A stretch of DNA of 64,000 nt from Ferrovibrio sp. (GCF_019636075.1 NZ_JAHBYG010000011.1:27293-91292), one strand, 5' to 3'. Positions 26,279-34,299 are shown, counted from the first letter of the stretch. Notes: generated by a model from the sequence alone, not told the origin. Made by a program: numbers and translations.

Positions 26279-27453
26279 ACATCAAGCGTCTGACCGGAAA
26301 TCTGGCTTTGTTGCTGGCCTCGCTTCTGATCGGCGGCTTGGTTATTGAAGGTTACTTTCGCTTCACATCGCAACAGGCGAATCATCCAATCCAAGCGACC
26401 AGCAATCAATATTATTTCTATCAATTCGATCCCGTACTAGGTTGGTCTGGCCGGCCTGGCGCACACGGTGTAATGAAGCGCGAGGAGTTTTCGAACCATG
26501 TCACGATCAACGCAAACGGTTACAGGCAAACGGCTATAAGCGCACAGCCCGACATCGTCATTCTTGGAGATTCCTTTACTTGGGGAATCGGCGTCGATGA
26601 AGACGATCGGTTCAGCGATAAATTTCTCGCAAAAACCGGCTTCTCAGTTTGGAATCTGGGTGTTTCCGGCTATGGCCCAGTACATTACCTGCTGCAAACC
26701 GATGAAGTGATTCGTCGAAAGCCAAAACTGGCGGTGATTGCATTCTGTCTGGGAAACGATTTCGTAGATACCGTGCACTGGGTGCGCTACGGGTATTTTA
26801 AACCCTATGCTTACCTAAGCAGCGATGGCAGATTGCATCTGGGTGGCTATCCGCTGCCCTATGCAAAGCAGGAGCAATTTCGGTTGCCTATGGTATCCAG
26901 CTTGTTCGGGTGGAGGCCGCTAGCTTGGCTTTACAATCATTCGATCTTTTTTCAGCGCCTCGATATCGCATATACTGAGTTGTACACTCGCGCCGATGCT
27001 ATGGCACAACAAGCCGATCCGCGCCTTGAGCAAGCGTTGCTCGATCTCCGTTCAGACCAAGACCAGATATACCATCCCGAGCGTTTCGGCGCCAAAGGAG
27101 AAGCGGTAGCGCATCAGGCCATTGCCACGGTTGGCGCAACCATGGCAGAGATAAATCACCGGCTGAATGTCGCCGGCATCAGCTTGCTGGTAATGACAGT
27201 GCCAACCAAGTGCGAATTCGACGATTGCGTGCGAGGTGGTAGCGAACGAAACACCCGAGCACGTGATGCTCTGATCGGGGCGCTGGACCGGGCCGGCATC
27301 CCCTGGCTAGACCTACTGGATATCATTGAACCTACTGATTTCTGGCAGTCGGATGGGCATTGGCGCCCCAGCGGCCACCGTAAAGCCGCAGAACGCCTTA
27401 CCGCCCACTTAGCCGAGCATCCCAACCTGCTGCAAATACGGCCTCTGCCATGA
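26275..27453 (+). CDS. SGNH hydrolase-like membrane-anchored protein (AlgJ/AlgX-like motifs)
   Basis: 392 residues. A signal anchor (about 7-26) precedes a complete SGNH set: GDSFTWG with Ser100, a CLGNDF block III, and SDGHWRPSGH with Asp360 and His362. The DxHW form of the last block is the one seen in AlgJ/AlgX-type polysaccharide O-acetylation proteins. It is more distant from the 410- and 417-residue SGNH proteins of this window than those are from each other, and looks catalytically intact. Starting at GTG 26275 with a GTGA overlap, it closes the tightly coupled block of the export operon. Expected to act on the glycan at the periplasmic face of the inner membrane. No acyl-carrier membrane enzyme was seen nearby. 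Confidence 0.8.
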   Translation: MNIKRLTGNLALLLASLLIGGLVIEGYFRFTSQQANHPIQATSNQYYFYQFDPVLGWSGRPGAHGVMKREEFSNHVTINANGYRQTAISAQPDIVILGDSFTWGIGVDEDDRFSDKFLAKTGFSVWNLGVSGYGPVHYLLQTDEVIRRKPKLAVIAFCLGNDFVDTVHWVRYGYFKPYAYLSSDGRLHLGGYPLPYAKQEQFRLPMVSSLFGWRPLAWLYNHSIFFQRLDIAYTELYTRADAMAQQADPRLEQALLDLRSDQDQIYHPERFGAKGEAVAHQAIATVGATMAEINHRLNVAGISLLVMTVPTKCEFDDCVRGGSERNTRARDALIGALDRAGIPWLDLLDIIEPTDFWQSDGHWRPSGHRKAAERLTAHLAEHPNLLQIRPLP

Positions 27454-27575
27454 CTTTTACCACAGCCCTATACGGGTAGCATGGGCCCCAAAACCAGGTA
27501 GGAAGAATTGCCTCAATCTCGCATTCCGTGTATCAAAATACTCAAAACTCCAACAATGGATGCAACGGCGTGGTC

Positions 27576-28142
27576 ATGCAGGTAGCATACGAAAGAACCG
27601 ACATCCGCGATGTTTACATCGTGAAGCCGGAAGTGTTCGAGGATAGCCGCGGCTTCTTCACCGAGGTTTACCGCCAGGACCAATATTCCGCACTCGGCTT
27701 GCCTGCCAATTTCGTGCAGTTCAATCATTCGGGCTCGGTACGCAACACGGTGCGCGGCTTGCATTTTCAATGGGAGCCGCCGATGGGCAAGCTGATGCGG
27801 GTTAGCGCCGGCGAAGCTTTCCTGGTGGCAGTGGATATCCGCAAGGGATCCCCTACATTGGGCCGCTACGTCAGCCTCACCACATCCAGCCGCGACCGCA
27901 GCATGCTGTGGGCGCCTGCGGGTTTCGCTCGCGGATTTGCCGTGTTGAGTGATTACGCCGAAATTCAGTATCTCTGCACCGGCACATATAGCAATAAAGG
28001 CGAGAGCGGAGTGCTGTGGAACGACCCCAAGATCGGCGTGCCATGGCCAGTGGCTGAGCCGCTGCTTTCCGACAAGGACCGCGTGGCACAAAGCCTTGAG
28101 CAATGGCTGGAACGTCCGGAATCGATGCATTTCACATACTAA
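27576..28142 (+). CDS. rfbC: dTDP-4-dehydrorhamnose 3,5-epimerase family protein
   Basis: 188 residues from ATG 27576. Typical RmlC cupin features are VFEDSRGFFTEVYRQDQYS near the start, the catalytic-His segment RGLHFQWEPPMGKLMRVSAGEAF, a Tyr in the AEIQYLCTGTYS strand, and the C-terminal WNDPKIGVPWPV followed by LSDKD. The enzyme epimerises C3 and C5 of a dTDP-4-keto-6-deoxyhexose in the cytoplasm. Related epimerases act on other sugar nucleotides, so the exact substrate is open. A 122-bp gap after the SGNH gene may hold a new promoter. A GTG at 27528 would give a 204-residue version, but the family's N-terminus fits ATG 27576. A matching RmlA was not found in the window. Confidence 0.85.
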   Translation: MQVAYERTDIRDVYIVKPEVFEDSRGFFTEVYRQDQYSALGLPANFVQFNHSGSVRNTVRGLHFQWEPPMGKLMRVSAGEAFLVAVDIRKGSPTLGRYVSLTTSSRDRSMLWAPAGFARGFAVLSDYAEIQYLCTGTYSNKGESGVLWNDPKIGVPWPVAEPLLSDKDRVAQSLEQWLERPESMHFTY

Positions 28143-28169
28143 CGGCCGATTGCCGGACGGGAGGATCGC

Positions 28170-29165
28170 ATGCGCATTTTGATTGCCGGAGGAGCCGGCT
28201 ATATCGGTTCGGTTTTGGTGCCCAAATTGCAGGCGCGCGGCTATCAGGTGGATGTGCTGGACCTGCTATGGTTCGGCAACAACCTTCCCAAAGGCACGCA
28301 TGTGCTGCAAAAGGATGTGATGTCGGCGACCCAGGACGATATGAAGGGCTATGATTGCGTGATCTTCCTGGCCGGGCTTTCGAACGACCCGATGGCCAAT
28401 TATTCCACCGCCAACAACTTTATCGGCAATGCGGCGGCGCCCGCTTATCTAGCCTATACAGCCAAACAAGCCGGCGTGCGGCGCTTCATCTATGGCGGTT
28501 CTTGTTCGGTCTACGGCTATGCCGTTGATGAATTCTACGACGAGCAGGCCCCCACTATATGCCATTACCCCTATGGTATCTCTAAATTGCTTGGCGAACA
28601 TGGATGTCTAAGCCTGCAAGACGAATCCTTCTCCGCCATCGTTCTGCGCCAAGGCACCGTGTGCGGCTATAGCCCCCGCATGCGGCTGGATTTAGTGATC
28701 AACACTATGTTCAGCCATGCTGTGCAGAACGGCACGATCACAGTGACAAATCCGTCGATCTGGCGCCCTGTACTGGCGGTGCAGGATGCAGCCTCGGCCT
28801 ATATACGCGCCGTCGAGGCGAATGAAGAGATTTCAGGCATCTTCAATATCGCCTCGGGCAATTACACGCTGGGTGAATTGGCCGATCTGGTGCGCGATGG
28901 TGTGCGCGAATTCCACGGCACCGAGCCCAGGCTGGAAATCCGCAATGTGCAGGATTTGCGGAACTACAAGGTGAATTGCCGCCGCGCCAACGAAGTGCTG
29001 GGCTTCCATCCGCGCTCCGACGCTAAGGCGATCGTGGGCGAACTAGCAGCCAATCTGGACCGCTTCCGCAATTTCGAGAACGATGCCTATTACAACATCA
29101 AGGTCTTCACCAAGCTGGAAGCCAGCGGCACGGCAGGACTGATCGATAGCCGGACACGGAGCTGA
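28170..29165 (+). CDS. NAD-dependent sugar-nucleotide epimerase/dehydratase (extended SDR)
   Basis: 331 residues. The dinucleotide loop GGAGYIGS lies at residues 7-14, the region before the catalytic site reads GGSCSVYGYAVDEF, and the catalytic Tyr/Lys lie in YPYGISK. The C-terminal half has VLAVQDAASAYIRAVE and FNIASGNYTLGELADLV, typical of UDP-glucose/GalNAc 4-epimerase-like and related SDRs. The Ser-Val-Tyr-Gly motif lacks the Asp-Glu pair of RmlB-type dehydratases, so an epimerase or reductase is more likely. It lies between rfbC-like and rfbD-like genes, 27 bp and 7 bp apart, so the three should be co-transcribed. Together they should make one modified sugar nucleotide. A clear RBS (GGGAGG) precedes ATG 28170. 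Confidence 0.82.
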   Translation: MRILIAGGAGYIGSVLVPKLQARGYQVDVLDLLWFGNNLPKGTHVLQKDVMSATQDDMKGYDCVIFLAGLSNDPMANYSTANNFIGNAAAPAYLAYTAKQAGVRRFIYGGSCSVYGYAVDEFYDEQAPTICHYPYGISKLLGEHGCLSLQDESFSAIVLRQGTVCGYSPRMRLDLVINTMFSHAVQNGTITVTNPSIWRPVLAVQDAASAYIRAVEANEEISGIFNIASGNYTLGELADLVRDGVREFHGTEPRLEIRNVQDLRNYKVNCRRANEVLGFHPRSDAKAIVGELAANLDRFRNFENDAYYNIKVFTKLEASGTAGLIDSRTRS

Positions 29166-29172
29166 CTCCACC

Positions 29173-30042
29173 ATGCCCCCTAAACGCATCGCCATCATCG
29201 GTGCCAATGGCCAGCTCGGTAGCGATCTGGTCTCCGAATTCGGCAAGCGGGGTCATGATATCGTGCCGCTCAACCATGAGCGCATGGATATCGGCGATGC
29301 CGAGGCCGTGCGCCGGGTGCTGAGCGAAACCCGACCCGATATCATTCTCAACACAGCGGCGATGCACAACGTAGAGGCCTGCGAGGCCGACCCGGTGGCG
29401 GCCTTCCGCGTGAATGCACTGGGCGTGCGGCATCTTGCCCTGGCTGCGGCGGATCTGGATGCCGTACTGGCCCATTACAGCACGGATTATGTTTTCGACG
29501 GCGCCAAGCAGGCGCCTTACGCCGAAACAGATGCGCCGCGGCCGCTGAATGCCTATGGCAACAGCAAGCTGGCTGGGGAATATTTTGTCCGCAGCCTTGC
29601 ACCCCGGCATTTCGTGTTGCGAGTGGGCGCGATCTACGGCCATGCCCCCTGCCGAGCCAAGGGGGGACGCAACTTCGTCACCACCATGTTGGCGCTGGGC
29701 CGGGAGCGGCCTTTCCTGCGGGTTGTTGACGATGAAATCGTAAGCCCTACCCCCACGGCAGCCATCGCCGGTCAGAGCGTCGCTCTCTGCCAGACCGAGC
29801 ATTACGGGCTGTACCATATGGCCGCGCGCGGGCGATGCTCGTGGCACGCCTTTGCCGCTTCCATCTTCGATCTGGCTGGCATCAAGACCGACCTGCAAGT
29901 AGCCGCCCCAGGTGAATTCCCCGCCAAAGTGCCCCGCCCCGCCTATTCCGCCCTGGAAAATGCCGGTTTAGCCAGGATAGGTCTCGATCTCATGCCCGAT
30001 TGGCGCGACGGCCTGAAGCAGTTCCTGGACGGCCGAAGCTAA
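29173..30042 (+). CDS. rfbD: dTDP-4-dehydrorhamnose reductase-like SDR
   Basis: 289 residues, normal RmlD length. The N-terminal GANGQLGSDLV loop binds NAD(P)H. The segment LAHYSTDYVFDG holds the catalytic Thr/Ser. YGNSKLAGE holds Tyr and Lys, and PTPTAAIAGQ and GLYHMAARGRCSWHAFA are family-typical. The enzyme reduces the C4 keto group of the epimerised sugar nucleotide, the last step to dTDP-L-rhamnose in standard pathways. With RmlC-like and SDR neighbours and no RmlA here, the final sugar may be rhamnose or a related 6-deoxy sugar. The start lies 7 bp after the previous stop. Confidence 0.85.
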   Translation: MPPKRIAIIGANGQLGSDLVSEFGKRGHDIVPLNHERMDIGDAEAVRRVLSETRPDIILNTAAMHNVEACEADPVAAFRVNALGVRHLALAAADLDAVLAHYSTDYVFDGAKQAPYAETDAPRPLNAYGNSKLAGEYFVRSLAPRHFVLRVGAIYGHAPCRAKGGRNFVTTMLALGRERPFLRVVDDEIVSPTPTAAIAGQSVALCQTEHYGLYHMAARGRCSWHAFAASIFDLAGIKTDLQVAAPGEFPAKVPRPAYSALENAGLARIGLDLMPDWRDGLKQFLDGRS

Positions 30043-30131
30043 CGATATTGCTGGCTTTGGTATTTAATGCTACTACCGCCAAAAGTCGTGTAAACGCATG
30101 GCTTCAACCCTTTACCTTCAAGCCCTCGGAA

Positions 30132-30557
30132 ATGAGCAACAGCCACGAGACATTCGATCGACCGGATGACGTGAAAGTCGGCTCCGAAAAGAGCTTCGGG
30201 CTCGTCATGGGAATTGCCTTCGGCCTGATCGGTGGCTGGCAAGTTTGGCATGCCAGAAACTGGGGCTATTGGCTATTGGGCATTGCGGCGGCATTCCTGC
30301 TGCTGGCCTTCGTGGCACCGCGCCTGCTGCGCCCGCTGAACTGGCTGTGGTTCCAATTCGGGCTAATGCTGCATAAGGTTACCAATCCGCTGATCATGGG
30401 CCTGCTATTCTTCATCGCCATGTTGCCGATCGGCCTGCTGATGCGCGTGTTGGGCAAACGCCCGCTAGCGCTGGATTTCAATCCGACTGCTGCGAGTTAC
30501 TGGGTAAAACGCGAGCCGGCTGGTCCAACCGGCGAAAGCTATAAAAAGCAATTTTGA
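30132..30557 (+). CDS. SxtJ-family small membrane protein
   Basis: 141 residues. About three hydrophobic segments (FGLVMGIAFGLIGGWQVW, GYWLLGIAAAFLLLAFVAP, PLIMGLLFFIAMLPIGLLMRV) and a polar C-terminus ending in ESYKKQF match the SxtJ family, named from the cyanobacterial saxitoxin cluster. There it lies next to a carbamoyltransferase and the tiny SxtK protein, as here. Its molecular function is not established. ATG 30132 was chosen because the family begins there; an upstream in-frame start would overlap the rfbD-like gene without sequence support. It is followed after 16 bp by the 49-residue ORF. Likely a membrane partner of the carbamoyltransferase. Confidence 0.85.
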   Translation: MSNSHETFDRPDDVKVGSEKSFGLVMGIAFGLIGGWQVWHARNWGYWLLGIAAAFLLLAFVAPRLLRPLNWLWFQFGLMLHKVTNPLIMGLLFFIAMLPIGLLMRVLGKRPLALDFNPTAASYWVKREPAGPTGESYKKQF

Positions 30558-30573
30558 TACGAGGCGGATAGCG

Positions 30574-30723
30574 ATGGCCTTCCTTATCGAACTCTGGGAA
30601 TTCATGCGAGTGCGCAAGAAATTCTGGTTGCTGCCGATTCTGATCATGGCTGTGTTATTCGGCGCATTGCTGGTGCTTACCAAAGGTTCGGCAGTAGCCC
30701 CCTTCATCTACACGCTGTTCTGA
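30574..30723 (+). CDS. DUF5989 / SxtK-like 49-residue membrane protein
   Basis: A short gene easily missed by length cut-offs. It encodes 49 residues with an amphipathic N-terminus (MAFLIELWEFMRVRKKFWLL), one membrane segment, and the conserved tail LTKGSAVAPFIYTLF. This tail is the hallmark of DUF5989/SxtK proteins. GAGGCGG upstream is a plausible ribosome site. It lies between SxtJ-like and carbamoyltransferase genes with 16 and 5 bp gaps, reproducing a known conserved trio. The function is unknown; a membrane scaffold for the carbamoyltransferase is a reasonable guess. Confidence 0.88.
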   Translation: MAFLIELWEFMRVRKKFWLLPILIMAVLFGALLVLTKGSAVAPFIYTLF

Positions 30724-30728
30724 ATAGC

Positions 30729-32564
30729 ATGCGCGTTCTCGGTCTTTCCGCTTTTTATCATGATAGCGCTGCCGCATTGGTTGTGGGTGGCAATATCGTG
30801 GCGGCAGCGCAGGAAGAGCGCTTCACGCGCAAAAAGCATGACAGCAATTTTCCCAAGCACGCCATCGACTATTGTTTGGCTGAAGCCGGGCTGACGCTCA
30901 ACGACATCGACCGCGTCGTGTTTTACGACAAGCCTTTCCTGAAATTCGAGCGCTTGCTGGAAACATATTTGGCTTTCGTCCCGCGCGGTTTTTCTTCGTT
31001 TCGTATCGCCATGCCGATCTGGCTGCAGGAAAAACTGTTCCAGAAAGACTTGCTGCGCAAAGAATTCGCCAAGTGGGCACCGGATTTCGACTGGCAAGGA
31101 AAATTATTATTCTCCGAGCACCACCTCAGCCATGCCGCTTCAGCCTTCTTTCCCTCGCCCTTCGAGGAAGCCTTGGTGCTGACCATGGATGGCGTGGGTG
31201 AGTGGGCCACCACTTCGGTGGCAATCGGGCGCGGCAATACCCTGCAGATCGAGCGTGAAATACACTTTCCGCATTCACTGGGGCTGCTTTACTCCGCCTT
31301 CACCTATTATACCGGTTTCAAAGTCAATTCGGGTGAATACAAACTGATGGGGCTAGCGCCTTATGGCCAGCCGATTTATGCCGATCTGATCAAGCGCCAT
31401 CTAATGGACATCAAACCGGATGGCAGCTTCCGCTTGAACATGGATTATTTCGATTATTGCACCGGCTTGCGTATGACGAATGCAAAATTCGATGCTTTGT
31501 TCGACGGACCGGCACGCAAACCGGAAGAACGCCTCACGCAAAAACAGATGGATCTCGCAGCCTCCGTTCAGCAGGTTCTGGAAGAAGTCGTACTTATGCT
31601 TGGCCGTAGCCTTGCGCAAGAATACGGCATCCATAATCTATGCTTGGCGGGCGGCGTGGCGCTCAACTGCGTGGCTAACGGAAAGTTGCTGCGCGATGGC
31701 TCATTCAAGAATATCTGGATACAACCTGCGGCCGGCGATGCAGGCGGCGCACTTGGCGCCGCGCTTGGAGCCTATCACCTCAATCTCGAGCAACCGCGCC
31801 GGATAACGCCCGGTCGCGATGCGATGAAAGGCAGCTATCTTGGCCCAGCTTTCTCGCAGAGCGAGATAGAAAGCCGCCTAAAAGCCGCCGGCGCACGTTT
31901 TCATGTTCTGAGCGATGACGCTCTCATTGATGCTGCCGCAAAAGGCCTGGCTGATGAAAAAGCGCTCGGCTGGATGCAAGGCCGCATGGAATTCGGTCCC
32001 CGCGCGCTGGGCGGTCGCTCCATCCTTGGCGATGCACGCTCCCCAAGCATGCAAAAAACCTTGAACCTCAAGGTGAAATACCGCGAAAGCTTCCGCCCCT
32101 TCGCGCCATCTATATTGCGCGAACATGTCGCTGAGTGGTTCGATCTGGACGGCGACAGCCCGTATATGCTCCTGGTTGCCGATGTGAAGGAGCAGCATCG
32201 GCGTACAATGTCGGCGGATGAACAGGCATTGTTCGGTATCGACAAGTTGAATGTGCCGCGCTCTACGTTGCCAGCCATCACCCATGTTGATTATTCGGCA
32301 CGCATCCAGACCGTACATGAGGAAACCAATCCGCGTTATCACGCGTTGATCAAGCGTTTCCAGGAATTAACCAGCTGTCCGGTCGTGGTGAACACCAGCT
32401 TCAACGTGCGTGGTGAACCAATTGTGCATAGTCCGGAGGATGCTTTTCGCTGCTTCATGGGCAGCGAGATAGAACTACTCGCCGTCGGCAATTGCCTGCT
32501 CTACAAGGAAGAGCAGGATCCAGCTCTGAAACTGGATTACAAAAACGCCTTCGAGCTGGATTGA
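30729..32564 (+). CDS. Carbamoyltransferase (NodU/CmcH/SxtI family)
   Basis: 611 residues, full length for the family. The N-terminal ASKHA-type domain starts MRVLGLSAFYHDSAAALV and carries the metal/carbamoyl-adenylate site residues in SEHHLSHAASAFFPSPF and TMDGVGEWATTS. It also has GLLYSAFTYYTGFKVNSGEYKLMGLAPYG and AGGVALNCVANGKLL. The C-terminal domain has MEFGPRALGGRSIL and CPVVVNTSFNVRGEPIVHSPEDAF. The enzyme moves the carbamoyl group from carbamoyl phosphate, via carbamoyl-AMP, to a hydroxyl on a sugar or small molecule. Placed after sugar-nucleotide genes and directly behind the SxtJ/SxtK pair, it most likely carbamoylates a sugar of the exported glycan. It ends the plus-strand glycan locus. 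Confidence 0.93.
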   Translation: MRVLGLSAFYHDSAAALVVGGNIVAAAQEERFTRKKHDSNFPKHAIDYCLAEAGLTLNDIDRVVFYDKPFLKFERLLETYLAFVPRGFSSFRIAMPIWLQEKLFQKDLLRKEFAKWAPDFDWQGKLLFSEHHLSHAASAFFPSPFEEALVLTMDGVGEWATTSVAIGRGNTLQIEREIHFPHSLGLLYSAFTYYTGFKVNSGEYKLMGLAPYGQPIYADLIKRHLMDIKPDGSFRLNMDYFDYCTGLRMTNAKFDALFDGPARKPEERLTQKQMDLAASVQQVLEEVVLMLGRSLAQEYGIHNLCLAGGVALNCVANGKLLRDGSFKNIWIQPAAGDAGGALGAALGAYHLNLEQPRRITPGRDAMKGSYLGPAFSQSEIESRLKAAGARFHVLSDDALIDAAAKGLADEKALGWMQGRMEFGPRALGGRSILGDARSPSMQKTLNLKVKYRESFRPFAPSILREHVAEWFDLDGDSPYMLLVADVKEQHRRTMSADEQALFGIDKLNVPRSTLPAITHVDYSARIQTVHEETNPRYHALIKRFQELTSCPVVVNTSFNVRGEPIVHSPEDAFRCFMGSEIELLAVGNCLLYKEEQDPALKLDYKNAFELD

Positions 32565-32603
32565 TCCCTAACTCCTCGATTGCGTTCCCGCTTATTGCCG
32601 AGA

Positions 32604-33221
32604 TCAGCCTTGCCCTGCCTGCCAGGCAGCGGCGTCGCGGATCACGATACTGAACCGGTCGGCCAGTTCCACCAGCGCGGCCCGGCCGACCGCTTCGGCC
32701 GAGAGCGGTTCGCCGCCCAATGGATCGGGCAGCGCGCGGGTGCCCGTGGCAGCCGCCACCACGGTGTTGCGGAAGCCCAGATCGAGGGCGGCCCGCGCCG
32801 TGGCGCTGACACACATATGGGTCATGAACCCGCAGATCACGATCTCGCGTCGACCGGAGGCCTTGATCTTGTCGGCCAGATCGGTGCCGGCGAAAGAATT
32901 CGGCAAACGCTTGATCACCACCGCTTCGCCATCCATGGGCTTGAGCTGCGGCAAAATCTCGGCCATCGGGCCACTCTCATCGAATAGGCCTCTGCCCGCC
33001 GGCGCATGATGCACCACATGAAAAACCGGCACGCCCTGGGCCCGTGCGATGGTCAGCAGCTTGGCAATCTCGGCTGTGGCGGTGGCAACATTGGGCAGCG
33101 GCAGGCCACCTTCGGAATATTCGCGCTGCGCATCGATGATCACCAATGCAGCATCGGCATAGCGGCTGGGATGGTTCGGCGCCTTGGCCATTTGCAACAG
33201 AGAAAGCACTTGCCCCGTCAT
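32604..33221 (-). CDS. Isochorismatase-family cysteine hydrolase
   Basis: 205 residues. The alpha/beta hydrolase-like fold of the isochorismatase superfamily is clear, with the catalytic triad Asp30 (ALVIIDAQREY), Lys104 (VVIKRLPNSF) and Cys137 (GFMTHMCVSAT). A free Cys favours an amidohydrolase activity, as in nicotinamidase- or biuret-hydrolase-like members, over true isochorismatase; the substrate is unknown. It is in the GC-rich part of the window, converges on the carbamoyltransferase with 39 bp between stops, and lies downstream of tRNA-Val on the same strand. It marks the return to core-like genome. Confidence 0.85.
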   Translation of the reverse strand: MTGQVLSLLQMAKAPNHPSRYADAALVIIDAQREYSEGGLPLPNVATATAEIAKLLTIARAQGVPVFHVVHHAPAGRGLFDESGPMAEILPQLKPMDGEAVVIKRLPNSFAGTDLADKIKASGRREIVICGFMTHMCVSATARAALDLGFRNTVVAAATGTRALPDPLGGEPLSAEAVGRAALVELADRFSIVIRDAAAWQAGQG

Positions 33222-33342
33222 GAGAACCCCTCCCGATTAAAATCAGCGCCACTTTATCGGCGGCGCAAAATGCAGACAAGCCGACAGCCACGTATAAGGC
33301 TCGTCCGGTGCTACAAAAAATATGCAAATGCATAGGAGGGTA

Positions 33343-33417
33343 TGGTGGGCGGTGAGAGGGTCGAACTCCCGGCATCCTCGGTGTAAACGAGGCGCTCTAC
33401 CACTGAGCTAACCGCCC
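33343..33417 (-). tRNA. tRNA-Val (TAC anticodon)
   Basis: Read on the minus strand, the 75 bases fold into a full cloverleaf. There is a GGGCGGT/ACCGCCC acceptor stem, a D arm GCTC...GAGC, an anticodon stem CCTCG/CGAGG with loop TTTACAC (anticodon TAC, reads GUA), and a T arm GGGAG/CTCTC with loop TTCGACC. The 3' CCA is encoded (33343-33345). Confidence 0.97.
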
Positions 33418-33535
33418 GCGCACGCTATATAGCAGCCGAATGCGCTCAAGGCTATTCCCCAGCCAGATTCGCTGGGCAGATTTACACCTATATTTCGGCT
33501 GTTCGTTGCATGAAAAACAGGGCAAATTAGCCGCT

Positions 33536-33973
33536 ATGCCCGGTTTCGATCCCACCCAATTGCCCGGTGATTTAGCCGCCCTGTACGCGCTCTGGCAGAG
33601 CAAGCGGCAGGGCCGGCGGATGCCGGCGCGCGCCGATTTCGACCTGCTGGAATTGCGCCCCTGGATGGGCCGGCTTCACCTGGTTGCCGTTGAAGGCGAT
33701 GATGGCCGCTATGCCGTGTTTGCCACCGCCTCGGCCGAACGCCTGGGCCGCGAGATGACCGGCAAGCGGCTGACCGACTACCAACCCGCACAGATGGCCG
33801 AACAGGCCCTGCAGAAGCACAGAGATGTGCTGCAGGCCCGGGAACCCGTCTTCCGTGAATGGAACGAGCTATACGTGGACAAGCCGCTGCATTGGTGGCG
33901 ACTTGCCTTGCCCTTGGCCGACGATGGCGAAACCGTCGACCGCTATTTCGTGGGCCTGCACTTCAGGGGCTGA
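33536..33973 (+). CDS. PAS-domain protein (PAS_5-like)
   Basis: 145 residues. The sequence (LPGDLAALYALWQSKRQGRRMPARADFDLLELRPWMGRLHLV near the start, then a FATASAERLGREMTGKRLTDY core) matches the single-domain PAS proteins of Alphaproteobacteria assigned to PF07310. No output domain is present, so it may sense or bind a ligand and act through a partner. ATG 33536 was preferred because the conserved domain begins there; an upstream ATG at 33440 has no support. It converges on the HU gene with 19 bp between stops. Confidence 0.75.
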   Translation: MPGFDPTQLPGDLAALYALWQSKRQGRRMPARADFDLLELRPWMGRLHLVAVEGDDGRYAVFATASAERLGREMTGKRLTDYQPAQMAEQALQKHRDVLQAREPVFREWNELYVDKPLHWWRLALPLADDGETVDRYFVGLHFRG

Positions 33974-33992
33974 ACAGCCAAGCCAAGTCGGC

Positions 33993-34265
33993 TCAGCTCA
34001 CCGCTTCCTTCAGCGTCTTGCCGGCACGGAACTTGGCCTGCTTGGTCGGCGGCAGATCGATACGCTCGCCGGTGCGCGGGTTGCGACCGGGACTGGCCCG
34101 CCGGGTGCCAACGAAGAAGCTGCCGAAGCCGACGATGCGCACCTCCTCACCCCGCTTCAAAGCCTGGGTGATGAGGTCGAACACGGTTTCCACCGCGCGC
34201 TCGGCCTGCTCCTTGGGGAGACCAGTGGTTTCGCGCAATTGCGCCATGAGATCTTGTTTATTCAC
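33993..34265 (-). CDS. hupB: HU-family DNA-binding protein
   Basis: 90 residues, standard HU length. The helical dimer core (MNKQDLMAQLRETTGLPKEQ...) is followed by VGFGSFFVGTRRASPGRNPRTGERI, the family-signature beta arm with the DNA-intercalating Pro, and AKFRAGKTLKEAV at the end. HU compacts DNA and supports replication and transcription. It is placed 34 bp downstream of lon on the same strand, the common lon-hupB order of Proteobacteria, and is probably co-transcribed with it. Confidence 0.95.
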   Translation of the reverse strand: MNKQDLMAQLRETTGLPKEQAERAVETVFDLITQALKRGEEVRIVGFGSFFVGTRRASPGRNPRTGERIDLPPTKQAKFRAGKTLKEAVS

Positions 34266-34299
34266 GACTACCCACCCTTATGGCTGCCGTCATCGCGCA

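Noticed and set aside
33343..33417. tRNA-Val as an integration site of an island
   Set aside because: It is near a base-composition step, but no integrase and no repeat of the tRNA end was found in the window.
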